From Anastatus disparis (Eukaryota > Arthropoda > Insecta > Hymenoptera > Eupelmidae): 64,000 bases of DNA. Position numbers and translations under genes: made by a program. The notes under the pieces are model-generated. The model was given only the letters and a program-made list of their open reading frames with translations, was not told the origin of the DNA and made no database searches. Positions 1-11,000 of this stretch are shown in pieces. Each line of letters opens with the position of its first letter. Positions within the stretch are counted from its first letter, which is position 1. The stretch is from NCBI GenBank assembly GCA_017163975.1, contig JAFFSR010000021.1:982501-1046500 (forward strand). The letters run 5' to 3'.

Positions 1-452
1 CCCAGTTATTCCCAGTTATTCTCAGTTAATTCCAGTTTAGTTGAGTAATAATTAAAAAAATCAGAGGTCCGAATAACAGTTATTCCTAGTTATTTCCCGT
101 TTGGTTTAGAAATAATTTTAAAAATTAGAGGCACTATAAGACTTATTCCTAGTTAATTTCAGCAATTCTATTTATTTTCAGTTATTCTCAATTTAGTTGA
201 AAAATAATTTTTTTATGGTTATTTTTTCTATTTCTCTTTCCTTAGTTTAACTGGGAATAACTGGGAATAACTGTTATTCATACCTCTGTTTTTTCAAATT
301 ATTTTTAAGCTAAACTGTAAATAACTGGGAATAACTGGGAATAACTGAAAATAACTGGAAATAACTGTTATTCCTGTCTCAAACTGAACAGTTTATAACA
401 GTTATTCCCAGTTATTTCCAGTTATTCCCAGTTATTTCCAGTTATTCGCAGA
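1..452. repeat. CAGTTATTCC decamer repeat in both orientations
   Basis: Degenerate tandem copies of CAGTTATTCC run forward at 1-125, in reverse complement (GGAATAACTG) at about 248-365, and forward again at about 398-450. The alternating orientation makes the block self-complementary. It is cut by the window edge, so its full size is unknown. No coding potential is seen. Confidence 0.8.
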
Positions 453-1170
453 TTCGATTTCCACTAGGGGAAGATTGATATACACTAGACAATTTACTTG
501 TGTCAGTACACACATAGTTAACCGAGTTACACTTAAAGTTCAATTGATAAAAAACAATAACAATAAAATTTTATTTAAAGTTTTTGGAGAAAAAAAGTGA
601 CATCACAGCAAAATTGAACCATACAAACTACTACATGCACTTAGCTGCTATGAATAAGAAGAACATAGATGATGAAGTCACTTTTTGTTTATATTTTGCC
701 ACTAATTATTTTCTGGTCCTTTTTTTTTAATTTTAAACTGCTATTTTCTCATGTAAAATAAGCCAAAACTTGATTTTTAATTACGTCATAGTTTATATGC
801 AAACATTATGATTGAAGTCAGTCAGATAAACGTTGCCAAATTATCACAATCCAGTTCAAGAATTTTTTTCAGTCGAGAAAGCTTAAGCTTTTTCCAAACA
901 TCATGTCCTTCTAAACAAAATGGTCACCTTCACGTTCACTTTATCTCCAATCCTATCACTTAAGATTAATATTATTTTTATTCAAATCATCCTAATTTTA
1001 TTATTTTTTAAAAACACAGATATTTTATATAACCTGTATTTTTACTAATCATCATAACCTATTTATATATTTTGTACTATATACAAAATTTTATATTTTT
1101 TATATATAATATACCTAAAAAATAAACTAAAATGCACAGTTAACATATAATATACGAACTCACGGATTTG
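453..1170. other. A+T-rich non-coding stretch
   Basis: No coding region, RNA gene or clear repeat was recognised here, apart from short A and T runs. Confidence 0.5.
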
Positions 1171-1173
1171 CTA

Positions 1174-1224
<51 letters not shown>
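1171..1224. repeat. (TA)n microsatellite
   Basis: An almost pure TA run ends directly at the left end of the foldback element at 1225. A shorter TA run follows its right end near 2306, so the element appears to have inserted into a TA microsatellite. Confidence 0.9.
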
Positions 1225-1227
<3 letters not shown>

Positions 1228-2301
1228 TGCCGCCGAGATACTTTTGCCCCCTTCGTCTAAAATCGTCTTATCTAAAAAGTTTTATAACTCTGGAAAAAAT
1301 GGTCGCAGCCTAAAAATTCTAACGGAATTCGAAAAATTGTTCAAAATTCTTTCAAAAACTATTGGTTTGATATAAAAAAAAAACATTTTTTTTGTATCTC
1401 TTATCCTTGTTTAAAAAGAAATTTTTTTTAACTTTGTTTTGACTTTGTAAAATAGTGTTCAATTTTAGTAGAAATCGTTACATTAATACAAAACCAAATA
1501 GATATTAAATCTCATATTTCGACGATGAAAATGCAATGTCGTACGTCTAGATTCGACCTTTTAAACCAGAGTTATAAGATTTTATATTTAAAAATAAAAT
1601 TTTTTTCGATATATGAATATCTCTGAATTGAAGAGGAATAGAAAAATTTGTCAGAGAGAAAAAATGTTCCTTTTTGGTCAAATAATAATAATAATATATA
1701 ATGAAAATTTGATTTCGAAAAAAATTTTTTTTTTGTTGAAATGTAATGAAATTTTGATATCTTTAAAATATTGAACAACGTGGGTAAAAAAGGCAAAAAA
1801 AAATCTTTTTTCCGAAATCCATTTTTTATTATATATTATTATTATTTGACCAAAAAGGAACATTTTTTCTCTCTGACAAATTCTTCTATTCCTCTTAAAT
1901 TCAAAGATATTCATATATCGAAAAAAATCTTATTTTTAAATATAAAATTTTATAAATCTGGTTTAAAAGGTCGAATCTAGATGTTCGACATTGCATTTTC
2001 ATCGTCGAAATATGAGATTTAAAATCTATTTGGTTTTGTATTAATGTAACGATTTCTACTAAATTTGAACACTATTTTACAAAGTCAAAACAAAGTTAAA
2101 AAAAATTTCTTTATAAACAAGGATAAGAGATACGAAAAAAATGGTTTCTTTTATATCAAACCTATAGTTTTTGAAAGAATTTTGAACAATCTTTTGAATC
2201 CCGTTGGAATTTTTAGGCTACGACCATTTTTTCCAGAGTTATAAAACTTTTTAGATAAGTCGATTTTAGACGAAGGGGGCAAAAGTGTCTCGGCGGCAGT
2301 G
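1225..2301. mobile_element. Foldback element with about 500-bp arms, TA-flanked
   Basis: The left end CACTGCCGCCGAGATACTTT is mirrored at the right end (AAAGTGTCTCGGCGGCAGTG). The arms stay complementary almost to the centre at about 1763, so nearly the whole 1.08 kb can fold on itself. TA dinucleotides flank both ends (1223-1224 and 2302-2303), as expected for Tc1/mariner-type targeting. Open frames inside are low-complexity consequences of the palindrome. It is non-autonomous; the source family is not identified. Confidence 0.85.
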
Positions 2302-2303
2302 TA

Positions 2304-3044
2304 TGTATATATATATATATATGTATATGTACTACCACTGTATGTCGCCAGCAGACAAAAAAGGAGCTCATAACTCTCCTAGATTACGAAAGTGTGACGT
2401 CACAGGCTGGAAACAAAAATTGAAGGGCTGATGACGGAGAAGAATTTTGATAACGCGAATATGATACTTTAAAATTTTAGATTACGTTTTCACGTCGTTG
2501 AGATTGAGTAAACGGATCGTAATAAAACTTTTTTTAAATTGAAGATAAAATAAAAATCTTCAATTATCAATTTGTATTTATAAAATATATGAATGCATTT
2601 TAAAAAGATTCTATTTCAAAATTTTCGACACTCTAATTCAAAGTATATAAGAGGAGCGCCCCGACGTTTTCGTATTCGTACCTTAACTCGCTGTCGAGGC
2701 GCTACCGCGCCTCTTGATAAAGCGATGACGAATTTTTGATGATTTATATTTTATTTACAATTCAAATTTGAATGGTCTATATTATGATTATACGCTAAAA
2801 TTGAAAATTTTCATTTTGCCTCAATAGTCAGTGTACTATAAAAATAAATAATATCACATGATGTTAAATTATACACAATTTCTTTGTCGGGACGTCAAAT
2901 TTTCAAGTAAGGCGGGCTTAGCGAGTTTTTCGGAAATTAATTAACACAAAATTTTTTAAATATTGTAGTTGTTGCAGCTGCGTAATAATTTTATTCAAAA
3001 GATTATTAAAAGTGAAATTTTATTCGCGAAATAGAAGTCATTAC
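2304..3044. other. Gene-free interval
   Basis: A short TA run (about 2306-2322) is followed by A+T-rich sequence with a small GC-richer patch near 2650-2720. I see no coding region or recognised repeat. Confidence 0.4.
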
Positions 3045-3048
3045 TTAA

Positions 3049-3196
3049 CCTTTTAAGGACAGGACTGGTCGATATTTCGACCACTCAAGTATCATAATAT
3101 TTTTGAGTGTTTTAACATAATATTATTCTTAAAATTACTCAAAAATATTATGATACTTGAGTGATCGAAATAACGACCAGTCCCGTCCTTAAAAGC
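3049..3196. mobile_element. Small palindromic MITE with TTAA flanks
   Basis: The left arm CCTTTTAAGGACAGGACTGG is mirrored by CCAGTCCCGTCCTTAAAAGC, and the arms continue complementary for about 60 bp around a short centre. TTAA lies directly outside both ends (3045-3048 and 3197-3200), the target duplication of piggyBac-like and some other TTAA-specific elements. No coding capacity. Confidence 0.8.
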
Positions 3197-3200
3197 TTAA

Positions 3201-3816
3201 AAGTTTTAAAGTTGGGTGAATGTTTCTTCTTCATGATGATAATATTTATAGAAATTAATGAAAATGAAATTGAGACTATATATTCTCGATGATCTTATAT
3301 GTCTCGATGATACACAAGCATTGTCAGTTGAAGTGATCTTAAATAATACAAATGTTTGATGCCAGTTTTCATATAAGTTTGTTAGTAGTAATCTCAATGT
3401 AAAACGTGATTTAAAAGATGAATAGAGTATAATTACAAAATCATTAAAGAAAAAAAAATAGAAACTTTTTAAAGCCGACGTATATAGTTTTAGAGATAAA
3501 ATTACTAAGGAAATTACCAACAGGAGTGCCAGGCTCTCATTCTCCAAGGAATAAGACAAAGTAATAACATACAAGTAGAAATTGAACCAGTGCATGGATT
3601 TGTCATTAACAGTTCAATTTGAGTAAGGTAGCTACATGCATGAATTAGTAACTCTTAGGAAGTAAGCGCGTTAAATTTGTGACAAGAAAAAAAAATACTG
3701 AAATCTCATAATAAAAAAAACGAAAATGAAAGAAAGAAGAGAAATATAATACTAATAATATAAGAAGGCAATTTTTATAAAACCATTAGCACTAAGAGTA
3801 GTACTACGCCAATAAA
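3201..3816. other. Gene-free interval before the gag remnant
   Basis: A+T-rich. One open stretch on the minus strand (3206-3595) has a low-complexity composition and matches nothing I recognise. A 5' LTR or leader of the following retroelement may lie here, but I could not find its repeat partner. Confidence 0.35.
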
Positions 3817-4811
3817 ATGTTGGCAAACCCAGCAGTCAGTGAAGCCGAGGAATCAATCCGAATGATAAGCGCTATGGTCAATAGCCTTGCCTTGCAGAGC
3901 GCTCTGCAGGGGTTACAAAGCTTCAATGGGAGTAGCATTTCATTGAAGGACTACATACAGGATATCTAAAATAGGAAGGTTTATGTACCAGATAAATGTG
4001 AGGAACAGTCTGCACCTATGGATATACCTTTAATAAGGTGAACAAACTAGTAGCACATTTAAAAACCCGTTTTGCATCAGGAAAAACGTATACTTATTCC
4101 ACAACTGAAATCAACGACCTTCGAATGAAGCAAGAAGAAACAGTCGGAGGATTCTACGACCGACTTAATATTTTATTAAGTAGAACAAAAACCGCATTAG
4201 AGGATGAAACACCGAATGAAACTTGGGTTAATTTAATGATCATGATAGAACCATTGGAAATGGCTGCCAAGGACATCTTTATACGTTGATTATTGGTAGA
4301 TATAGCAGTTCAAGTAGATGGACAAAACCCAGCCACCTTACAGGACCCATATCACGATGCAGTGAAAGTGGAGAATTGCATGGAAGCTGCTTTGATTCCT
4401 GACACCAGACATAAATTTGGCAAGCAGTACCATGTACCGAACTGGGAAAAAACCAAGTTTGCAAACAATCTACAACACCGATTCAACCATTGGCAACCAC
4501 GATCAAGGATACCACCATTCGATGTGGGTTATGTACATCAACCAACTTCACCGCCAAGAATAAATCAACAGTGCTACCAGTATGAAGTAATAAAGACAAA
4601 TAACCAGAGATACCAGGGAAAACAGGTAATAACATATGAACCTAATCAACTTTATGCTGCGCAGCAGGAAATGGCCTTTTCTCAGGCCCAAGGTTGTTTA
4701 ATCCTTACAATCCATTACCAGTGTACGGATCCAGATCTAACAATGCACCATACCGTGAGTATAAATAACCTTATGGCCAAAACAATAGTAATGGTAATTT
4801 CCATAATATAG
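3817..4811 (+). pseudogene. Decayed gag of an env-bearing, retrovirus-like element
   Basis: An ATG at 3817 opens a 50-residue frame ending at TAA 3967-3969. It contains ESIRMISAMVNSL and LQSFNGSSISLKDYI, the look of the N-terminal capsid region of errantivirus-type Gag proteins. Related sequence resumes at about 4038 (EINDLRMKQEETVGGFYDRL), in the style of Gag segments that mediate particle assembly, stops at 4287, and continues at 4293-4811 as a Q/N/P-rich tail. No CCHC zinc knuckle is visible. At least two breaks mean it cannot make a full Gag. The family assignment is from motif style only. Confidence 0.6.
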
Positions 4812-4998
4812 CTTACCATGTCCGTGAGGATCGAGCCCAGTCAAACAGGAATTTTACTAGACTATCTCCTATTGCTGACTCGTATCATTCTTTGAACTCG
4901 AATTTGGCTTGTTGTGGACATGATAAGGCGAGTCAAAACCAGTCGACACATACACTATCACCGACGCAGGATGCAAGGAACCAGGAGAACTCTTCTAA

Positions 4999-5744
4999 GT
5001 GAGCGATTCCAAGAACCTAACATCCTGTTATGATGATGAGCAGCTCACGACAAGGACTACCACCTGTAAAGAAACTGTTGATGGAGACGTCAAACCAGAT
5101 AAACCTACCGCTGTAAAACTATATGTTCCAGAAAAAAAAAACCAGAAACTGACGTCCATGATAGACAATAGAGCTGCCGTAAACTTAATTAAGTGTACTG
5201 CTTTGAATGAGGACCATTTATTTGCTCCTAATGAGACCATCGAACTTAGCGGAATCATTGATCAGTGAATCACCACTTATGGCACTACCTGGCTCACTCC
5301 AAGAAAACGATCTGTGAAATTTTACGTTGTACATCGCCTTTTTTCGATAAAACCAGATGGACTGATCGTCCGCAGATATTTGAAGCAAGAATAAACAGTA
5401 ATATCATACTACAATCGAACTCTTATAATTGCAGGAGACGTCATGCACCCCATACCCTTTCTGGATCAGGAGGAAATTAGTCCCCAAGGAACGTCGGCCA
5501 ACCATCTCTGACAAGCAAAAAATAAAAAGGGACACAAATAAAAAATCTGGCAAATTAGAACAGAGTTTGAGGAGTTACCGGTATAACATCGAAGAATGGG
5601 CATTTTTGGAGAAACAACCTGATTCATCCACAAACCTATACCTGACTATTTTTCAGATGGCAAAAAACCCTCATCATCTAAGAAATGATGGATGGATGAA
5701 AAAGCAAAGAGTTTAGGAATCCCAGAAATACCTAGTGCAGAAAT
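4999..5744 (+). pseudogene. Retroviral-type aspartic protease remnant and start of pol
   Basis: At about 5106-5260 the frame reads YVPEKKNQKLTSMIDNRAAV, which resembles a retropepsin active-site segment. The usual Asp-Thr/Ser-Gly triad has become Asp-Asn-Arg, so it should be inactive. The frame then shifts near 5265, and later protease-like sequence is in another frame to about 5480. A charged linker follows up to the SINE insertion at 5758. I find no reverse transcriptase, RNase H or integrase downstream, so most of pol appears to have been lost. Confidence 0.55.
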
Positions 5745-5757
5745 CCCTAGGAAAGTT

Positions 5758-6130
5758 TCTTTCTTTATCTTTTATTGGCCTTTGGACTTTTCGTCATAGG
5801 CCATCATCAATTTTTTTTGTTCCGAGAAACTTTATATTTTGTATTTTTTTTTGCGTTCTTCGGTTTCTCTTCCCCACGGAAAACTACGAAAATTGTTTTT
5901 CCCAATTTTCCCAGGGAGTCAAACCCCGATCCGCTAGGACACAAGCCAGCTGCCTTAAGCAACTGAGTTACTTTTCGTCCTTTAACGATGGAGCTCGAAA
6001 GTGTGTTCATAAGAACAGAGCACATGTAACAGAGGTGCTTTCTTGAAAAACAGCCGCGAGCGGGATTCGATCCACGGTCCCCCGAGAATACGAATCCAAT
6101 GCTCTTAACGACTGTGCCACAGCCCGGCTC
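5758..6130 (-). mobile_element. tRNA-derived SINE with two tRNA-like modules and a 13-bp TSD
   Basis: On the minus strand the element begins at 6130 with a tRNA-like head. Its A box (GTGGCACAGTCGTTAAGAGC) lies at 6101-6120 and its B box (GGATCGAATCCC) at 6062-6073. A second tRNA-like pair follows: AACTCAGTTGCTTAAGGC at 5952-5969 and GGGTTTGACTCCC at 5914-5926. The 3' end is an A-rich tail (AAAGATAAAGAAAGAAA). The direct repeat CCCTAGGAAAGTT at 5745-5757 and 6131-6143 is a perfect target-site duplication. The body is 373 bp. Transcription by RNA polymerase III from the internal boxes is inferred; retroposition would depend on a LINE in trans. It splits the retroelement remnant, so it is younger than that insertion. 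Confidence 0.85.
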
Positions 6131-6143
6131 CCCTAGGAAAGTT

Positions 6144-7430
6144 ACTGCACCAGTGGGACTGGATGTAAGACAATTAACTAAAACTTCCAACGAAAAGGGT
6201 GACCACTGTCAGAAAGGTACCCTATCTGCTCCATGATGATTACTAGATACTACCAGTGATCTGGTGAATACAGTTCAACGGTTCAACACATCTGATTTAG
6301 ACTTACAAATGCCTACTGAATATACTCGACCAGAAGAAATAGTCAAAATATCGAAAAAAGACGACATCTACCAGTAAGGAAGACTTTTGGTGATATTATA
6401 TCTTCCTATAGTTGAAAAAAAACCTTACTTTCCGTATCGCATGTATCCATTGCTCACAATACAACATTGGAAGGAACAACATTTGGGATACGCTCACATC
6501 AAACCAACATACTCATTCATTGCTTTAAATGAAAAAAATTAGTATTATTTAAAATTCAACCATGATTACCTTTATGAATGCACAGACCGAATAAATGAGT
6601 TAGTTTGTAAGGCCAATGGACCTTTTTTAGATACATCGACTACAAATAATTGTGAGTTGATGATACTCACTCAACCTAATGAGAATAACTTCCAGCATCG
6701 CGATGTTATATATGTAACTAACCCCGCACCTCAATGGAACTATCTCTGCACCGAAGCAGTATAGCTTTATTCATGAATCAATAGGACAACCCTAAGAATT
6801 ATTTGTGGATCACAAAAAAAGGAAATATTGCAATTGAATAGTATTGAAAAATTATACATGCCTGACAACTGCATAGGAAGTACGACTTTACTTACCCTCG
6901 TGGTCATGAATACAAAAATCAGCAGCGAAAAATACACTTATCAGCTCCAACTCGAATTAAAAATAACGAATTCATTGTTGATAGCCATGGACAAAAACCA
7001 TATTCGAGGAAATACCTTACCCGAGGTACTAGAACCTCTACAAGGCGATAAATAGAACGGAAAAAGTCTTATACAGATGTCAAATCGACTCAAGGACATA
7101 GCACAGGATAATAGGAAACAGAACAGTATTAGAACCTCTACATATGGAAGTTACAGATTAGGAAGCATACTCTGCGTAGGAATAATAATCGTCCTGGCAT
7201 AGATGCTGGTTACATTCCTAAAGTCAAAACACCATTATCGACCAAGTACGACTATACGTTACCAGCTTCAACTGGAGTCAATTAAAAAGACTCAGATGAT
7301 ACTCAACTACCTACCAATCCTTCTACTCCTCCTATTGATCAATCTGACCCCGTCGATAACACTAACCATGAAAACCCAAGCTATAGAAACTAACATCGAG
7401 CAAAGTGCTCTCATGGATCCCTAATTTCCT
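6144..7430 (+). pseudogene. Env-like remnant of the same retroelement
   Basis: After the SINE the frame resumes with PRKVTAPVG-like linker sequence. Broken frames then carry Cys-containing and Asn/Thr-rich segments (ECTDRINELVCKANGPFLD at about 6565-6640; HRDVIYVTNPAPQWNYLC near 6700-6755). Near 7125-7220 a hydrophobic stretch (RLGSILCVGIIIVLA) looks like the C-terminal membrane anchor of an envelope glycoprotein, with basic residues after it. Stops and shifts lie at about 6376, 6540, 6764, 7053 and 7200. The order gag, protease, env-like without reverse transcriptase points to an internally deleted errantivirus-type element. The env call rests on architecture and composition, not on a recognised fusion peptide. 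Confidence 0.45.
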
Positions 7431-8054
7431 GTAACCCAGATATAAAAAGTAACTGTCTATAAAGTTAACCCAGCTTGTAAATAATTAGCCATTTCCACCA
7501 GAAAGCTTAGAGGAGAAACTATCTCCATACTAAACAATAACACTAATCATTAATGAACTATTTTTTTTCATGCATAGCTCTGAGGAGCTCAGAGAGTCCA
7601 ACGAATGCAGAACAACTAACCCAATGAATTCGTAATCCCCGAGAAAGTCAAAAATTGCACCCTTTAACTTAAACCTTTTATATTGGACGAGTACAACATA
7701 CTAAAAACTGCATAAACAGCTTTGACCTAGTTATGACGTCTACATATACGCAACCTGACCATTTACCAAGTTCACTTGGCAAAAATGCTAATGACCAGAG
7801 AATCCGTCACCTCAAAGATGTTACCGACGCATCATACGTAAACAAGACTTAGAGGAACGACAAATTAAAAGAAGCCATAAAACTAAAACTAACTGCCATA
7901 CCGGGCAAAAGACCAAACCAAACACACTGAATTGAACTCAATTCAAATTGCCATAGACGATTTAAAGCAGATACAAGATAGTATACCCATACCGCTCGAC
8001 ATAACCCTTGACACTTGTCAAAGTCGAGAAAACAAAGTTAATATCAAATTGGAC
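7431..8054. other. Unassigned sequence between env-like remnant and repeat block
   Basis: No coding region is recognised. This is where a 3' untranslated region or LTR of the retroelement would be expected, but no matching repeat was found upstream. The same broken, C- and A-rich composition resumes after the repeat block at 13343, so the block may have inserted into this element. Confidence 0.4.
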
Positions 8055-11000
8055 TACCCACACAGCATATAATATTGCAGTGAAACTTTCACTGAAATAT
8101 TGTGCTGAAATATTGTCACAAGATTGCAGCAATCTTGTCTTAACATTGCTAAGAGGTTTCATGAAACATTTCAGTGTGATATTGCTGCAAACTTGCTACA
8201 AGGTTACAGAAAATAATTCAAGCAATATTGCAAGGAACCTTTCATGAAAGGTTGCAGCGAGGTTTCTGCAAGGTTTTATAAAACATTTCATGAAATATTG
8301 CAAGAAACCTTTTATAAAAGGTTGCATAGAGGTTTCCAGCAAAATTTAGAAAACATTTTATAAAATATTGCAAGGAACCTTTCATGAAAGGTTGCAGCAA
8401 GGTTTCTGCAAGATTTTAGAAATATTTCATGAAATTTCGCAAGAAACCTTTCATGAAAGATTGCAGCGAGGTTTCTGTAAGATTTTAGAAATATTTCATG
8501 AAATATTGCAAGAAACCTTTCATGAAAGGTTGCAGCGAGGTTTCTGTAAGATTTTAGAAACATTTCATGAAATATTGCAAGAAAACTTTCACGAAAGGTT
8601 GCAGCGAGGTTTCTGCAAGATTTTAGAAACATTTCATGAAATATTGGACGAAAACTTTCACGACATGTTTCAGCCAGGTTTTCAGCAAAATTTAGAAAAC
8701 ATTTCATGGAATATTGCAAGGAACCTTTCATGAAAGGTTGCAGCAAGTTTTCTGCAAGATTTTAGAAATATTTCATGAAATTTCGCAAAAAACCTTTCAT
8801 GAAAGATTGCAGCAAGGTTTCGGTAAGATTTTAGAAATATTTCATGAAATATTGCAAGAAAACTTTCATGAAAGGTTGCAGCAAGGTTTCTGCAAGATTT
8901 TAGAAATATTCCATGAAATTTCGCAAGAAACCTTTCATGAAAGATTGCAGCGAGGTTTCTGTAAGATTTTAGAAATATTTCATAAAATATTGCAAGAAAA
9001 CTTTCACGAAAGGTCGCAGCGAGGTTTTCAGCACGATTTAGAAATTATTTCATGGAATATTGCAAGGAACCTTTCATGAAAGGTTGCAGCGAGGTTTCTG
9101 CAATATTTTAGAAATATTTCATGAAATATTGCAAGAAACCTTTCATGAAAGGTTGCAGCGAGGTTTCTGTAAGATTTTAGAAACATTTCATAAAATATTG
9201 CAAGAAAACTTTCACGAAAGGTTGCAGCGAGGTTTCTGCAAGATTTTAGAAACATTTCATGAAATATTGGACGAAAACTTTCACGACATGTTTCAGCGAG
9301 GTTTTCAGCAAAATTTAGAAAACATTTCATGGAATATTGCAAGGAACCTTTCATGAAAGGTTGCAGCAAGGTTTCTGCAAGATTTTAGAAATATTTCATG
9401 AAATTTCGCAAGAAACCTTTCATGAAAGATTGCAGCGAGGTTTCTGTAAGATTTTAGAAATATTTCATGAAATATTGCAAGAAACCTTTCATGAAAGGTT
9501 GCAGCGAGGTTTCTGTAAGATTTTAGAAACATTTCATGAAATATTGCAAGAAAACTTTCACGAAAGGTTGCAGCGAGGTTTCTGCAAGATTTTAGAAACA
9601 TTTCATGAAATATTGGACGAAAACTTTCACGACATGTTTCAGCCAGGTTTTCAGCAAAATTTAGAAAACATTTCATGGAATATTGCAAGGAACCTTTCAT
9701 GAAAGGTTGCAGCAAGTTTTCTGCAAGATTTTAGAAATATTTCATGAAATTTCGCAAGAAACCTTTCATGAAAGATTGCAGCAAGGTTTCTGTAAGATTT
9801 TAGAAATATTTCATGAAATATTGCAAGAAAACTTTCACGAAAGGTCGCAGCGAGGTTTTCAGCACGATTTAGAAATTATTACATGGAATATTGCAAGGAA
9901 CCTTTCATGAAAGGTTGCAGCGAGGTTTCTGCAATATTTTAGAAATATTTCATGAAATTTCGCAAGAAACCTTTCATGAAAGATTGCAGCGAGATTTCTG
10001 TAAGATTTTAGAAACATTTCATGAAATATTGCAAGAAAACTTTCACGAAAGGTTGCAGCGAGGTTTCTGCAAGATTTTAGAAACATTTCAGAAATATTGA
10101 CGAAAACTTTCGACATGTTTCCGGGTTTCAGCAAAATTTAGAAAACATCTGGAATATTGCGGAACCTTTCATGAAAGGTTGCGCGGTTTCAAGATTTAGA
10201 AATATTTCATGAAATTTCGCAAGAAACCTTTCATGAAAGATTGCAGCGAGATTTCTGTAAGATTTTAGAAACATTTCATGAAATATTGCAAGAAAACTTT
10301 CACGAAAGGTTGCAGCGAGGTTTCTGCAAGATTTTAGAAACATTTCATGAAATATTGGACGAAAACTTTCACGACATGTTTTAGCCAGGTTTTCAGCAAA
10401 ATTTAGAAAACATTTCATGGAATATTGCAAGGAACCTTTCATGAAAGGTTGCAGCAAGTTTTCTGCAAGATTTTAGAAATATTTCATGAAATTTCGCAAG
10501 AAACCTTTCATGAAAGATTGCAGCAAGGTTTCTGTAAGATTTTAGAAATATTTCATGAAATATTGCAAGAAAACTTTCATGAAAGGTTGCAGCAAGGTTT
10601 CTGCAAGATTTTAGAAATATTCCATGAAATTTCGCAAGAAACCTTTCATGAAAGATTGCAGCGAGGTTTCTGTAAGATTTTAGAAATATTTCATAAAATA
10701 TTGCAAGAAAACTTTCACGAAAGGTCGCAGCGAGGTTTTCAGCACGATTTAGAAATTATTTCATGGAATATTGCAAGGAACCTTTCATGAAAGGTTGCAG
10801 CGAGGTTTCTGCAATATTTTAGAAATATTTCATGAAATATTGCAAGAAACCTTTCATGAAAGGTTGCAGCGAGGTTTCTGTAAGATTTTAGAAATATTTC
10901 ATGAAATATTGCAAGAAAACTTTCACGAAAGGTTGCAGCGAGGTTTCTGCAAGATTTTAGAAACATTTCATGAAATATTGGACGAAAACTTTCACGACAT

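Noticed and set aside
1572..1980. Overlapping small frames on both strands
   Set aside because: Located across the axis of a foldback element. They mirror each other and have low-complexity Phe/Lys-rich composition.
3206..3595. A 129-residue minus-strand frame as a host gene
   Set aside because: Low-complexity hydrophobic and aromatic composition, no domain recognised, and no flanking gene signals.
6062..6130. A functional tRNA gene on the minus strand
   Set aside because: A and B boxes are present, but the cloverleaf stems do not close convincingly. The A-tail and target duplications show a SINE.
5807..6190. A 127-residue minus-strand frame
   Set aside because: It is a translation of the tRNA-derived SINE, not a protein gene.
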